In this document: positions 8,031 through 16,705 of the stretch, in pieces | Numbering within the stretch: the stretch's first letter is position 1 | Layout: every line of letters starts with the position of its first letter | Origin: Deltaproteobacteria bacterium | Lineage (GTDB): Bacteria; Desulfobacterota; Syntrophorhabdia; Syntrophorhabdales; Syntrophorhabdaceae | Direction of reading: 5' to 3' | Length of the DNA: 64,000 nucleotides | Assembly (NCBI GenBank): GCA_029777945.1 | Contig: JAKORG010000082.1 | Location: 62,001-126,000, forward strand | The notes under the pieces: model-generated | What the model saw: only the letters and a program-made list of their open reading frames with translations | Database searches by the model: none | Told to the model about the DNA's origin: nothing | Translations under genes and position numbers: made by a program

Positions 8031-9635
8031 ATGCTTTTTAAAGATATTGTAGTTAAGTTTTTAAAAGAAAAAAAAATCAATGATATCTTCTACTTACCAG
8101 GGATACACACCGTTTCCCTAAATGAATCTTTTATCAAATACGGTATAAATGTTTATACGGGAAGGCATGAATCAGACCTCATGTATATGGCCGATGGTTA
8201 CACAAGAAGAACAAATAAGACAGGCGTTGTCTTTGTCACTCCTGGTCCAGGTCTTGGAAATATTGTATCGGGATGTATGGAGGCATTTGGAGACAATTCT
8301 TCGATCCTTGTATTTCATATAGATACAAAAAGGCAGGAGCACGGAAAGGGTATCCTCCACGAATTAAAAGAACCGGAAAACATTTTCAAATATTTTATAA
8401 AAAAAAGTTTTTATATATCAAGGATAGATGAGATTTTGCCTAAGCTAAATGCAGCCTTTAAGGAGACAACTACTGAAAGAAAAGGACCTGTCTTGATATC
8501 TATTCCCTTTGTCTTTCTTGATAAAGAACTGCCTTTAACTGAGAATTTACTTAAAGATCAAATTATAGAAACACATCAAAGAAGTCCAAATTTTTTTCCC
8601 GATGATGCCATTGAAAGGATAGAAGGTATATTAAAGTCCAGACATAAACCTGTTATTATTGCAGGGAAGTCTTTGATGTTAGAGGAGGCCAGGAATATCA
8701 TTCATGATATGTGTATGCACTCATCCATACCCTTTTTAACCACAACAAGCGGTAAGGGGATTGTGGATGAAAGACAACCCTATGCCTTTGGAAACATCAT
8801 TAAAAAAGGTCTTATAAACAATATGATAAAAGATGCGGATATTGTTATAGCTATCGGAACAAGGCTAAGGGATATGGATGCAAAAAGAAGGGGAGTAAAG
8901 ATAAGAGAGCTTATACATATAGATATAGACGATACATGGTTCGGAAAGAACTACGAAACACTTATTGCATTATCAGGGGATTTATTAGATTTTCTTAAAA
9001 AATTAAAGGAAATAACCAAAAAAAGGCGATTTGATTGGGATTTGACCCTTCTTAAAAACATGGAGGAAACAGAAGAAGGTATGTTAATGAAAATGGCTAT
9101 GGGCTACAAGGCTATAAAAATCATAAGGGATTCAATACCCCATGAAACAGTAACAGTATGGGACCTGAATCTTATATCCTACTGGGCAGAATATTATTTT
9201 CCTGTTTATGAACAAAGGGCCTTTTTTATGCCGAGAGGTATTTCGCCTATTTTTTATGGGCTCCCGGCAGGAATTGGTGCAAAGATAGGCTCTTTTGAGA
9301 CTCCTTGTCTTGTTGTATGTGGCGACGGCGGCATATTACCCACCTTATGTGAACTTTCCTTTATAAAAAATTATAATATCCCTTTAGTTATTATTGTGTA
9401 TAATAACAATAGCTTTGGAATTCTCGAGGATGCAATACAAAAAAGATATAATTTAATGGGCTTAATGACCCTTACAAATCCAGATTTTGTAAAACTGGCA
9501 AACACATTCGGAATAAAGGGCAAGAAAACAAATACACTGCAAGGATTGAAGAAAATCCTTTTAAACATTGACTGGCATGAACCGTATCTTATAGAGTTTT
9601 CCTATTCAATTTTTCCAACACCATGGGATATTTAA
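8031..9635 (+). CDS. Thiamine-diphosphate-dependent enzyme, acetolactate synthase-like
   Basis: A 534-residue ThDP enzyme with the three-domain layout of acetolactate synthase or benzoylformate decarboxylase. The N-terminal PYR domain has the cofactor-activating glutamate in GRHESDLMYMADGY. A central domain (about 190-330) follows. The C-terminal PP domain has the GDGG...YNNNSFG ThDP/Mg motif (about 433-463). It cleaves or joins 2-oxo acids; no small regulatory subunit follows, so valine/isoleucine synthesis is not supported. GAGGTGA precedes the ATG. It lies 15 bp before hisS and is divergent from the polyamine operon. The substrate is not identifiable. Confidence 0.8.
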   Translation: MLFKDIVVKFLKEKKINDIFYLPGIHTVSLNESFIKYGINVYTGRHESDLMYMADGYTRRTNKTGVVFVTPGPGLGNIVSGCMEAFGDNSSILVFHIDTKRQEHGKGILHELKEPENIFKYFIKKSFYISRIDEILPKLNAAFKETTTERKGPVLISIPFVFLDKELPLTENLLKDQIIETHQRSPNFFPDDAIERIEGILKSRHKPVIIAGKSLMLEEARNIIHDMCMHSSIPFLTTTSGKGIVDERQPYAFGNIIKKGLINNMIKDADIVIAIGTRLRDMDAKRRGVKIRELIHIDIDDTWFGKNYETLIALSGDLLDFLKKLKEITKKRRFDWDLTLLKNMEETEEGMLMKMAMGYKAIKIIRDSIPHETVTVWDLNLISYWAEYYFPVYEQRAFFMPRGISPIFYGLPAGIGAKIGSFETPCLVVCGDGGILPTLCELSFIKNYNIPLVIIVYNNNSFGILEDAIQKRYNLMGLMTLTNPDFVKLANTFGIKGKKTNTLQGLKKILLNIDWHEPYLIEFSYSIFPTPWDI

Positions 9636-9650
9636 TTTATGAGGTGAAGA

Positions 9651-10913
9651 ATGGAAAAAATAAAAACACTCAGAGGGTTCAGAGATATTTATGGAGAAGA
9701 AGTAGAAAAATTAAGGCTCATTGAAACAACATCCCGTAAATACTTCGAGCTTTTTGGATATAGGGAGATTATTATTCCCGTTCTCGAAAATACAGGCCTA
9801 TTCATCAGAAGTATTGGCGACACAACAGACATTGTTGAAAAGGAGATGTTTACATTCAAGGATTTAAGCGGTGAATCGGTAACATTGAGACCTGAGGCCA
9901 CGGCAGGGATTGTAAGGGCCTATCTTGAAACAGGAATGTTTGCAAAGGAAAGGGTAAGCAAATTATTTTCTATTGGCCCCATGTTCAGACACGAAAGGCC
10001 GCAAAAGGGCAGATACAGAGAATTCAGACAAATAGACGTTGAGGTCTTTGGTATAGATGACCCAATGATAGATGCCGAACTCATCTGGATGACCTCTTTT
10101 ATCTTAAAAGAGATAGGCTTAGAGAAATATGCTATAGAAGTAAACAGTGTTGGTTGTCCTGTTTGCAGGACAAATTTTAAAAATATCATCGTAGATTACT
10201 TTGAGGCAAAAGAAGAAAATCTTTGCGATGATTGTAAAAGAAGATTACGCAAAAACCCTTTAAGGATATTCGACTGTAAAAATAAACAATGTAAAGAGAT
10301 AGGTGCAGCCTCACCTGTGCTCTTTGATAATCTCTGCGATTCCTGCAAAATACATTTTTATGGATTTCTCGAATACCTAAATACATTAAAACTCAATGTA
10401 AGTATAAACAAAAGACTTGTAAGGGGCCTTGATTACTATACAAGGACTGTTTTTGAATTCATTTCTAATGAATTGGGTGCCCAGAATGCATTTCTGGCAG
10501 GGGGTAGATATAATAATCTCGTTGAGGCTATGGGAGGACCCAATGTGCCTGGAATAGGATTTGCCATAGGCATGGAAAGGCTCGCCATGCTCATCGATAA
10601 AACTGTAAAAAAGGCAACTCCTCAATTCTTTTTTGCATACTTAGGTGATAGGGCAAAGGCATTCATAATACCTTTTATGGAACGATTTATCGAGAAAAAT
10701 CTGAAATTATCATATCTTCCTCAGGCAAAGTCCCTTAAATCCCAGATGAGGTATGCCGATGCAATTAAAGCAGACTATGTGTTGATACTCGGGGATGATG
10801 AGATTGAAAAAAATATTATTGTAGTAAGAGATATGGCAAAGGGGAACCAGTTTAATATTCCCCTTGACAACTTGGCATTAATACAGAACTTATCGGCTTT
10901 TCTTGAAAAATAA
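9651..10913 (+). CDS. hisS: Histidyl-tRNA synthetase
   Basis: A 420-residue class II aminoacyl-tRNA synthetase. Motif 2 (FRHERPQKGRYREFRQ), the histidine-specific segment LVRGLDYYTR, the AGGRYN loop and motif 3 (GIGFAIGMERL) are all present, followed by an anticodon-binding domain. A cysteine-rich insert (CPVC, CDDCK, CDSCK; about 165-240) may bind zinc, as in some other HisRS proteins. GAGGTGAAG precedes the ATG. Its 3' end overlaps the convergent Gate-domain gene by 24 bp. Confidence 0.95.
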   Translation: MEKIKTLRGFRDIYGEEVEKLRLIETTSRKYFELFGYREIIIPVLENTGLFIRSIGDTTDIVEKEMFTFKDLSGESVTLRPEATAGIVRAYLETGMFAKERVSKLFSIGPMFRHERPQKGRYREFRQIDVEVFGIDDPMIDAELIWMTSFILKEIGLEKYAIEVNSVGCPVCRTNFKNIIVDYFEAKEENLCDDCKRRLRKNPLRIFDCKNKQCKEIGAASPVLFDNLCDSCKIHFYGFLEYLNTLKLNVSINKRLVRGLDYYTRTVFEFISNELGAQNAFLAGGRYNNLVEAMGGPNVPGIGFAIGMERLAMLIDKTVKKATPQFFFAYLGDRAKAFIIPFMERFIEKNLKLSYLPQAKSLKSQMRYADAIKADYVLILGDDEIEKNIIVVRDMAKGNQFNIPLDNLALIQNLSAFLEK

Positions 10914-11315
10914 CCATCTATATGCAAAATAAGTAAAAATAAAGGCAAGAAAGAATCTTGTAACCACAAGTATTATGCCGTTTGCGCCGATTACCACAAA
11001 GATGAGCGTGTCTTCTATAATGGCATGGCAAATGGAAAGGAAAAGCATTATCAAAAATGCCTCTCTTTTATCCATGTTCGAAGACCTTATGGAGTGGATT
11101 ATAACCCCGGCACCATAAGTAAGGCCTATTATCACCCCTGTGACAAGAGGAACAAGACCATTTGAGGATATCCCAAAAATTTTCCATTTTTTTTCTTCCA
11201 AAGTTTGCTGTCTGTGCTTTAAAAATTCATAAGAAATCGTTAAAGGTAATATAATCAATAAAAGCTGTCCAGTAAGTATTGCAGAATTTTTAAGGGCCGC
11301 TAAAATAATGTCCAT
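10890..11315 (-). CDS. Nucleoside-recognition (Gate) domain membrane protein, second subunit
   Basis: A 141-residue membrane protein with about four transmembrane helices and Gate-domain features (LTYGAGVII, LSICHAIIEDTLIF). It is the partner half of the preceding gene, with which it overlaps by 16 bp, so translation is probably coupled. Paired short Gate proteins resemble SpmA/SpmB and split nucleoside transporter-like proteins; the transported molecule is unknown. The 3' end overlaps hisS on the other strand by 24 bp. Confidence 0.68.
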   Translation of the reverse strand: MDIILAALKNSAILTGQLLLIILPLTISYEFLKHRQQTLEEKKWKIFGISSNGLVPLVTGVIIGLTYGAGVIIHSIRSSNMDKREAFLIMLFLSICHAIIEDTLIFVVIGANGIILVVTRFFLAFIFTYFAYRWLFFKKSR

Positions 11316-11749
11316 ATGAGATTTAGACCTGCTCCTGCCAAAAGGCTAAGTAAAATCCTCAAGCAAAAAAGCATCCAGCTACTCACACCGGTCTTCTGCG
11401 TAACCGGGGTTTCTACAGAAAGACTATGGGATATACCAAGAATCAACGCCACGATTGTAACATCCTTTGTGGAAAGATTAAGGGGTGATAGCACTGCTAT
11501 AGCCGCATATAGATTTATTGTATAACCTGCTATTATGCTGATTGCTGCCTCACCGGGAAGGCCGAAATACTTCATAAACGGCTTGAAAAAATCACCAATA
11601 ACACGAATTACCCCAAAATGTTTAACAAGTTCTATGATAATATAACAGGGAACAATAACCTTTACCATAAGAAGGATAACAGAAAATCCATTGAATAGAC
11701 CATTTTTCAAATTATTTAAAATAAAGTTTCTTTGTTTTTCCTTCAACAT
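11300..11749 (-). CDS. Nucleoside-recognition (Gate) domain membrane protein, first subunit
   Basis: A 149-residue membrane protein from ATG 11749, which has an AGG ribosome-binding site; an upstream TTG (11812) would overlap the FadL-like gene and is less likely. It has a Gate-domain core (FGLPGEAAISIIAGY; ILGISHSLSVETPV) and four to five hydrophobic helices. It follows the FadL-like gene by 22 bp and overlaps the second Gate gene. The arrangement of an outer-membrane channel plus a two-part inner-membrane protein could form an uptake or export route across both membranes. That is inference from order alone. Confidence 0.68.
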   Translation of the reverse strand: MLKEKQRNFILNNLKNGLFNGFSVILLMVKVIVPCYIIIELVKHFGVIRVIGDFFKPFMKYFGLPGEAAISIIAGYTINLYAAIAVLSPLNLSTKDVTIVALILGISHSLSVETPVTQKTGVSSWMLFCLRILLSLLAGAGLNLIWTLF

Positions 11750-11771
11750 TAGACCTGAAACCTCAAATAGA

Positions 11772-12965
11772 TTAATTACCGTATTCCATCCCAAACATAA
11801 TAAGGTGGGCAAATCCTGTATATTTTCCGTTCATGTCTTTCATATGTGACCTTGTATTATTAAAAAAAGTTGCCTGATATCCCATATTAAAACCAAAGCG
11901 ACTTTTTTTATAAGAGTAACCTGCAGTAAAAATATGACGTGTGCTATCAGGCAACTCAGGACCCAGTGTCCTTTTTGGTATGGGTGTCCTATCGAGCATG
12001 TAGCCAGTGCTTATTTCAGCCGTATTATTTATTTTATAATTTACACCTAAAGCCCACGTGATTGTATTGCGCCAGTCTTTGTAAAAAAATCCGTCTGCCA
12101 TACCATTATCCGATTTTATCCTGTAGCTATTCATTGAAGACCATCCAGTAAATAAGATGTCAGATTCAATGACAAAATTATTTATTTTTTTTGCAATACC
12201 TGTTACAAATAAAAAGGGTAGTGTCAATTTTGTGGTAGCACCGGTCTGATTTGATATCAAAGGTGCAGGCAAATAGAATTTTGCCTTTCCATTGTATTTT
12301 ATATTCACAGGGCTTCTATAAGTAAAAGAAAGAGAATAGTCTTTTGGAAATTTTATTAATGCTGCCAGGTTATACCCTATACCATCTCCATCACCGGAAA
12401 GCCTTGATATGCCATCTATTAAAGGAAAAAGGTTTAGGGCACTTTTAAATGTAACAGAACTTTTTACATAAAATAAGCCGCCACCTATTGATAAATTATC
12501 ATTCACCTTTCTGGAAATTACCGGATTGATAAATGTGGTCTTTATCTCAGCAAAGATAATATTGTATCTTCCTGACCAATTGTTAGACCACTCTGTTGAT
12601 AGCCCAAATAATGAATAAACGCCTATTCCAAAACCAGTATAAATATCTGAATATTTAGAATAAATATGGGGTATGTGATGTGCCCTTGTCTTTGTCTCAT
12701 AGCCTTTGTTTGATACAGGGTCTTTATACGTAATCTCTGGATAAATCATGATATCTCCAGACAAAACGCTAAATCCATTTTTTTCTGTCATTAAAGCAGG
12801 GTTATAAAAAACACAGGAAGGATTATCTATTGAAGCGCTTACTGCCATACCCATGCTGTTTGCTTTTATGTCCTGATTGTATATAAGAAAAGCAGCACCG
12901 AATACATTTGATAATAAAGAACAGGACAGAATTATAAAAAATAAGATTATTAAAACTATTCTCAT
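11772..12965 (-). CDS. OmpP1/FadL/TodX-family outer-membrane transport protein
   Basis: A 397-residue beta-barrel protein with a signal peptide (about 1-23, ending SNVFGA). The mature N-terminal region holds the family hallmark (AFLIYNQDIKANSMG and the NPALM motif near 57-61). Alternating amphipathic strands continue to the C-terminus. FadL homologues pass long-chain fatty acids or other hydrophobic compounds through the outer membrane. It is the first gene of a set with two Gate-domain genes. No strong promoter was recognised upstream; the AT-rich region there is described separately. Confidence 0.85.
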   Translation of the reverse strand: MRIVLIILFFIILSCSLLSNVFGAAFLIYNQDIKANSMGMAVSASIDNPSCVFYNPALMTEKNGFSVLSGDIMIYPEITYKDPVSNKGYETKTRAHHIPHIYSKYSDIYTGFGIGVYSLFGLSTEWSNNWSGRYNIIFAEIKTTFINPVISRKVNDNLSIGGGLFYVKSSVTFKSALNLFPLIDGISRLSGDGDGIGYNLAALIKFPKDYSLSFTYRSPVNIKYNGKAKFYLPAPLISNQTGATTKLTLPFLFVTGIAKKINNFVIESDILFTGWSSMNSYRIKSDNGMADGFFYKDWRNTITWALGVNYKINNTAEISTGYMLDRTPIPKRTLGPELPDSTRHIFTAGYSYKKSRFGFNMGYQATFFNNTRSHMKDMNGKYTGFAHLIMFGMEYGN

Positions 12966-13294
12966 TTTGTCTATTTTTTATATATTCTTATTTACAACAA
13001 ATTAATAAATTTATAAATATAATTTACAAGATAACCTAAAATTCAGATATGGCCGTTGAAGTAGGAAATTTTTGCAATCATAAAAGTAATGTAATTAACA
13101 AATAAGCATAGGCATAATATATAGAAAAGTACTTACCTTTAAAAATTATTTGAAAAAGGAAACAGGCAGAGGAAATAAAAAAATTTAATTTTAAAAAAAA
13201 TTTAATTTACATATGTAATTTATTGTATTATATATCGTTAAAAAGTATTAAACTATTATACAAGTTAAGAAAATACGAAAGGAGGTGAAAAAGG
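12966..13294. other. AT-rich divergent intergenic region
   Basis: This 329-bp stretch separates the FadL-like and lipoprotein genes, which point apart. No credible ORF or tRNA was seen. Near the right end TTGTAT (13223-13228), 17 bp, TATTAA (13246-13251) is a weak promoter candidate for the lipoprotein-pal genes. It is followed by an excellent GGAGGTG ribosome-binding site before ATG 13295. The palindrome ACATATGT and A/T runs upstream of it could be an UP element or operator; nothing firmer can be said. Confidence 0.5.
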
Positions 13295-13504
13295 ATGAAG
13301 AAACTTTTGGTTTATGCCATAGCAATTACTTTCTTCTCGAGCTTTGTACTAATAGGCTGTGGACCAAAGTCTGAGCCGCCAAAGACAGAGCCTCCAAAGA
13401 CAGAGGCACCAAAACCGGCTGAAGAGGCAAAACCGGCAGCACCGGCTCCAGAAAAGGCAGCACCAGCTCCAGAGAAGGCAGCACCAGCTCCAGAAAAAAA
13501 GTAA
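13295..13504 (+). CDS. Small proline/alanine/lysine/glutamate-rich lipoprotein
   Basis: A 69-residue protein. The first 22 residues form a lipoprotein signal with lipobox LIGC, so the mature protein should begin at C22 with a lipid anchor. The rest is low-complexity Pro/Ala/Lys/Glu with PPKTE and APAPEKA repeats. No homologous family is recognised. It has a very strong ribosome-binding site and lies directly before a Pal-family gene that has a similar charged linker, so it may be an abundant envelope spacer protein. A possible alternative is that it arose by duplication of the 5' part of the pal gene. Confidence 0.72.
   Translation: MKKLLVYAIAITFFSSFVLIGCGPKSEPPKTEPPKTEAPKPAEEAKPAAPAPEKAAPAPEKAAPAPEKK
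13445..13500 (+). repeat. 21-bp coding tandem repeat
   Basis: Two full copies and one partial copy of a 21-bp unit beginning GCTCCAGA encode the APAPEKA repeats at the lipoprotein C-terminus. The second copy has one substitution. Copy number may vary by slippage. Confidence 0.8.
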
Positions 13505-13518
13505 TGGTAGAAAAGATA

Positions 13519-13545
13519 GGACATGTCCTTTTATAGGGCATGTCC
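13519..13545 (+). terminator. Intercistronic hairpin between lipoprotein and pal genes
   Basis: GGACATGTCC (13519-13528) pairs with GGGCATGTCC (13536-13545) at nine or ten of ten positions when G-U pairing is allowed, across a 7-nt loop. No T-tract follows, so it is more likely a stabilising or attenuating hairpin than a full terminator. It could raise the level of the upstream lipoprotein mRNA relative to pal. Confidence 0.5.
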
Positions 13546-13571
13546 TTGAAATTTCAGAAAGGGGTAGAAAT

Positions 13572-14105
13572 ATGAAAACAAAGTTTTTTGGATTAATTTT
13601 ACTGACATTATTAATTGGTATTTTTTTAACTTACGGTTGCTCTCAGCAGGTTGTTAAAAGTGAGGTGGAAAAGCCAAAGGCACCTGAAGTTCAGCAAGTA
13701 GTTCCAAAGGCTGAAGAAGTGAAAAAAGAAGAGCCAAAAAAAGAAGCCCCAAAAGTAACCCCAGTAGCAAAAGCAGAGCTTAAAGACATTTTCTTTGATT
13801 TTGACAAATATAACATAAGACCCGGGGATGCAGAGATACTTAAAAATAACTTAGAGTGGTTTAAGCAAAATCCTGGAAAGAAGGTGCGGATTGAAGGCCA
13901 TTGCGATGAAAGGGGCACGGTAGAATATAACCTCGTATTAGGTCAAAAGAGGGCAGACTCAGCAAAGAATTACCTTATAAATCTCGGTGTTGATGGAAAG
14001 CTGCTTGAAACAGTAAGTTATGGAAAGGAAAGACCCTTTGATCCAGGACACAACGAAGAGGCCTGGGCAAAAAATAGAAGGGCACACTTTCTTATTTTAA
14101 AATAG
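13572..14105 (+). CDS. pal: Peptidoglycan-associated lipoprotein, OmpA-like
   Basis: A 177-residue outer-membrane lipoprotein from ATG 13572. A signal peptide with lipobox TYGC (C23) is followed by a charged Lys/Glu/Pro linker (about 30-72). The OmpA-C domain follows (about 75-177), with the peptidoglycan-binding features [18 protein letters not shown] and NRRAHF. Pal ties the outer membrane to peptidoglycan and normally works with TolAQRB, none of which lie here. In-frame sequence extends upstream to 13359 but would overlap the lipoprotein gene in another frame and has no signal peptide, so it is not used. kamA-like follows after 3 bp. Confidence 0.9.
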   Translation: MKTKFFGLILLTLLIGIFLTYGCSQQVVKSEVEKPKAPEVQQVVPKAEEVKKEEPKKEAPKVTPVAKAELKDIFFDFDKYNIRPGDAEILKNNLEWFKQNPGKKVRIEGHCDERGTVEYNLVLGQKRADSAKNYLINLGVDGKLLETVSYGKERPFDPGHNEEAWAKNRRAHFLILK

Positions 14106-14108
14106 GCA

Positions 14109-15221
14109 ATGAAAGAAAAGGAGGGTAGAAAAAATGCCCTCCCCTTCATCTGTGACATTGAAGAGTTAAAAAAAAGGCTTAGTCTTAGCGAAAAAAAAGC
14201 CAAAGAAATCGAAGAGACTGCAAGGGTATATCCCTTTAGGATACCTGAATTCTATCTAAACCTCATAGAAAAAGAAAAACCTGCCTGCCCTATAAAAAAA
14301 CAATGCATACCAGATATAAAAGAACTCTCTAAAATAGGGGATGTGGATCCGCTGATAGAAGAAAAATATTCTATAACACCTTCATTTATTAAAAAATATC
14401 CAGGCAGGGGCGTATTTTTATCTGGCACCCAATGTGCCATGTTCTGTAGATTCTGTAATAGAAAAAGACTGATAGGGAAAGACCATAATATAAAAGAATC
14501 ACACAAAGAAACTTTTAATTATTTAGAAAAAGATAAAACAATCAAAGAGGTAATCATTTCTGGCGGGGATCCATTGACGCTTCCCCTTGATGAGTTTGAT
14601 TATATATTAATGCGTTTAGCACGCATCCCCCATATAAAGATCTTAAGGATAAGCACTCGAATGCCCGTTGTATACCCAGATGGAATAGACAAAAGGCTTA
14701 TTGATTCCATAAAAGCAATATCACCCCTTTATTTTATAATACATATAAACCATCCAAAGGAAATTACAGAAGAATTTTCCGAAATCGTAAAAAAGCTGAG
14801 AAACGCAGGCTGTATCTTATTAAGCCATACAGTACTATTAAGGGGTGTAAATGACTGCCCATTCATATTAAAAAATTTGTTTGAAGGCCTTATCATGCTC
14901 GGCGTGAAACCTTATTACCTTTTTCAGGTGGATGAGGTAAAGGGCGTGGCCCATTTTAAAGTAGGTCTTAAAAAAGGCATAGAGATCATGAAGTTATTGA
15001 GAAGGGAGTTATCTGGTATAGCATTACCCACATATGTCATTGACATAACAGGAGGTGCAGGAAAGATTCCTGTTGATTATAGCTATATAAAAAAAAGGTC
15101 TGGCAAAAAATTGTTAATAGAAGATTTATACGGTAATATTGGCCATTATACAGATGACGGCAAAAGAAGTATCTGTTCTGGATGCAACATCTGCGGCAAA
15201 AAAAGGAACTTTAAAGGTTGA
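14109..15221 (+). CDS. Lysine 2,3-aminomutase-family radical SAM protein
   Basis: A 370-residue KamA-family enzyme. The [4Fe-4S] motif is C109-x3-C113-x2-C116 (GTQCAMFCRFC). The PLP lysine is probably K319 in TGGAGK, and SGGDPLTL is the usual glycine-rich segment. C356/C359/C362 at the C-terminus resemble the zinc cysteines of clostridial lysine 2,3-aminomutase. The family moves amino groups to the beta carbon, either making beta-lysine or modifying EF-P. No efp, yodP-like acetyltransferase or lysine-fermentation genes lie here, so the substrate is open. It follows pal by 3 bp. Confidence 0.82.
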   Translation: MKEKEGRKNALPFICDIEELKKRLSLSEKKAKEIEETARVYPFRIPEFYLNLIEKEKPACPIKKQCIPDIKELSKIGDVDPLIEEKYSITPSFIKKYPGRGVFLSGTQCAMFCRFCNRKRLIGKDHNIKESHKETFNYLEKDKTIKEVIISGGDPLTLPLDEFDYILMRLARIPHIKILRISTRMPVVYPDGIDKRLIDSIKAISPLYFIIHINHPKEITEEFSEIVKKLRNAGCILLSHTVLLRGVNDCPFILKNLFEGLIMLGVKPYYLFQVDEVKGVAHFKVGLKKGIEIMKLLRRELSGIALPTYVIDITGGAGKIPVDYSYIKKRSGKKLLIEDLYGNIGHYTDDGKRSICSGCNICGKKRNFKG

Positions 15222-15238
15222 AAAAACCTTATTTTTAT
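15214..15238 (+). terminator. Weak hairpin with T-rich tail after the kamA-like gene
   Basis: AAGGTT (15214-15219) and AACCTT (15225-15230) form a 6-bp stem with a 5-nt loop, followed by ATTTTTATT. The stem overlaps the stop codon. It looks like a leaky intrinsic terminator before def. Confidence 0.4.
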
Positions 15239-15251
15239 TATAAAAAAAGAC

Positions 15252-15749
15252 ATGGCAATCTTGGAGATCAAGACATATCCTGACCCGATTTTAAGAGAGC
15301 AAGCAAAACCAATAGAACATATAACAGAAGAAATAAAAAGGCTTTCTACAGATATGATAGAGACAATGAGGCTTGCGAGGGGAGCAGGACTTGCGGCAAA
15401 TCAAATAGGGATTCCCATAAGACTTATAGTGATAGAGTTGAAAGGAAAAAAAGGCGATAAAGCAATGGCAATAATAAATCCTGAAATTGTCCTTACAGAA
15501 TCAGAAGAGATTGCAGAAGAGGGCTGTTTAAGTGTGCCAGGTTTCTATGAATTTATAAAAAGGGCAAAAAAGGTATATGTAAAAGGTATTGACATTGAAG
15601 GCAAATTGTTTGAGACAGAATGTGAGGGATACCTTGCAAGGGCATTTCAACATGAAATTGACCATCTAAATGGGAAGCTTTTTATAGATTACTTAAGTCC
15701 TGTGAAAAGGAACATCTTTAAAAAGAAATATTTAAAAAAAATTAGATGA
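15252..15749 (+). CDS. def: Peptide deformylase
   Basis: A 165-residue metallohydrolase that removes the formyl group from nascent proteins. All three family motifs are present: GAGLAANQIG, EEGCLSVPG (metal cysteine) and QHEIDH (HExxH metal site). Its stop overlaps the start of fmt by 4 bp, the classic def-fmt pair encoding removal and addition of the formyl group. Confidence 0.96.
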   Translation: MAILEIKTYPDPILREQAKPIEHITEEIKRLSTDMIETMRLARGAGLAANQIGIPIRLIVIELKGKKGDKAMAIINPEIVLTESEEIAEEGCLSVPGFYEFIKRAKKVYVKGIDIEGKLFETECEGYLARAFQHEIDHLNGKLFIDYLSPVKRNIFKKKYLKKIR

Positions 15750-16672
15750 ACATCATTTTTTTCACTACATCTAAATTTTCACTGCCTTCTTTTTATGCGA
15801 TTCTCGATTCAATAAAATGCGTTGTAACAAAGAAACCCAAACCAAAAGGCAGAGGTTATATGCTCGAAGACAGTGAAATAAAAAAGGAAGCAGAGAAACA
15901 TTCAATACCAGTTTTAGAAATAGATTCCTTTAAAGATCCTTCTGTTTTTTCCATTTATGAATTTGAACCCCATTTATTTGTCGTTGTTTCTTTTGGGCTC
16001 ATTATCCCCAAGAAGATTCTTGATGCTCCTTCCATTGGTGCCATCAATGTGCATCCTTCTTTACTGCCAGCTTATAGAGGGCCATCACCTATTCAATGGG
16101 CAATTCTAAAGGGCGAAGAAAAAACAGGTATAACTATAATAAAAATGAATGAGTTCATGGATGCAGGGGGAATCGTATATCAGGAAATGGTTGCTATAGA
16201 TGAAAAAGATGATGCCATAACCCTTTCAGAAAAATTATCAAAAAGATCAGCAGAGTTGTTACCTCCCTTAATTAACCGCATTGAGTATGAAGGTAAAATC
16301 GATGCAATAGAACAGGACCATAGCCTTGCCACTTATACACCTTTAATAAAAAAGGAGATGGGTCACATAAACTGGGATTCACCTGCCCATGAAATAAAAA
16401 ACATGGTGAGGGCGTTCATTCAATGGCCTGTGGCCTATACATTTATTGACGGAAAAATGCTTAAAATTTATAGATGTGAAATTGAAGATATAAAAACGGA
16501 AAAAGAACCTGGAACAATAATAAATATTAATAAAAAGGGAATATTTGTTACAGCAAAAGATGGTATTTTGGTATTAAGGGAGGTCCAGCTTGAAGGAAAA
16601 AAGAGAATGGATGCGTATAGTTTTGCCATGGGTTACAGGAATCTTATTGGTAAGAATTTAAATTTTTATTGA
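15746..16672 (+). CDS. fmt: Methionyl-tRNA formyltransferase
   Basis: A 308-residue enzyme that formylates initiator Met-tRNA using 10-formyl-tetrahydrofolate. The formyl-transfer signature INVHPSLLPAYRGPSPI carries the catalytic Asn-His, and a C-terminal OB-fold domain (about 200-308) is present. It overlaps def by 4 bp, so translation is likely coupled. The -35 box of the mltD promoter overlaps its stop codon. Confidence 0.95.
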   Translation: MNIIFFTTSKFSLPSFYAILDSIKCVVTKKPKPKGRGYMLEDSEIKKEAEKHSIPVLEIDSFKDPSVFSIYEFEPHLFVVVSFGLIIPKKILDAPSIGAINVHPSLLPAYRGPSPIQWAILKGEEKTGITIIKMNEFMDAGGIVYQEMVAIDEKDDAITLSEKLSKRSAELLPPLINRIEYEGKIDAIEQDHSLATYTPLIKKEMGHINWDSPAHEIKNMVRAFIQWPVAYTFIDGKMLKIYRCEIEDIKTEKEPGTIININKKGIFVTAKDGILVLREVQLEGKKRMDAYSFAMGYRNLIGKNLNFY

Positions 16673-16697
16673 CTTGTGTTCTCTTAAAATCTATTAT
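16669..16697 (+). promoter_or_regulatory. Promoter for the MltD-like gene, candidate leaderless start
   Basis: TTGACT (16669-16674), 17 bp, TATTAT (16692-16697) is close to the sigma-70 consensus. The -10 box ends 8 nt before ATG 16706, so transcription should begin at or within about 2 nt of the start codon. No Shine-Dalgarno is present. Confidence 0.6.
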
Positions 16698-16705
16698 CAT
16701 TTATT

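Noticed and set aside
13359-13571. N-terminal extension of Pal in frame from 13359
   Set aside because: It is an arginine/glutamine-rich frame shadow of the lipoprotein gene, and the real signal peptide with lipobox starts at 13572.
14109-15221. C-terminal CxxCxxC of the KamA-like protein as a novel cluster
   Set aside because: It resembles the known zinc-binding cysteines of lysine 2,3-aminomutase, so it needs no new explanation.
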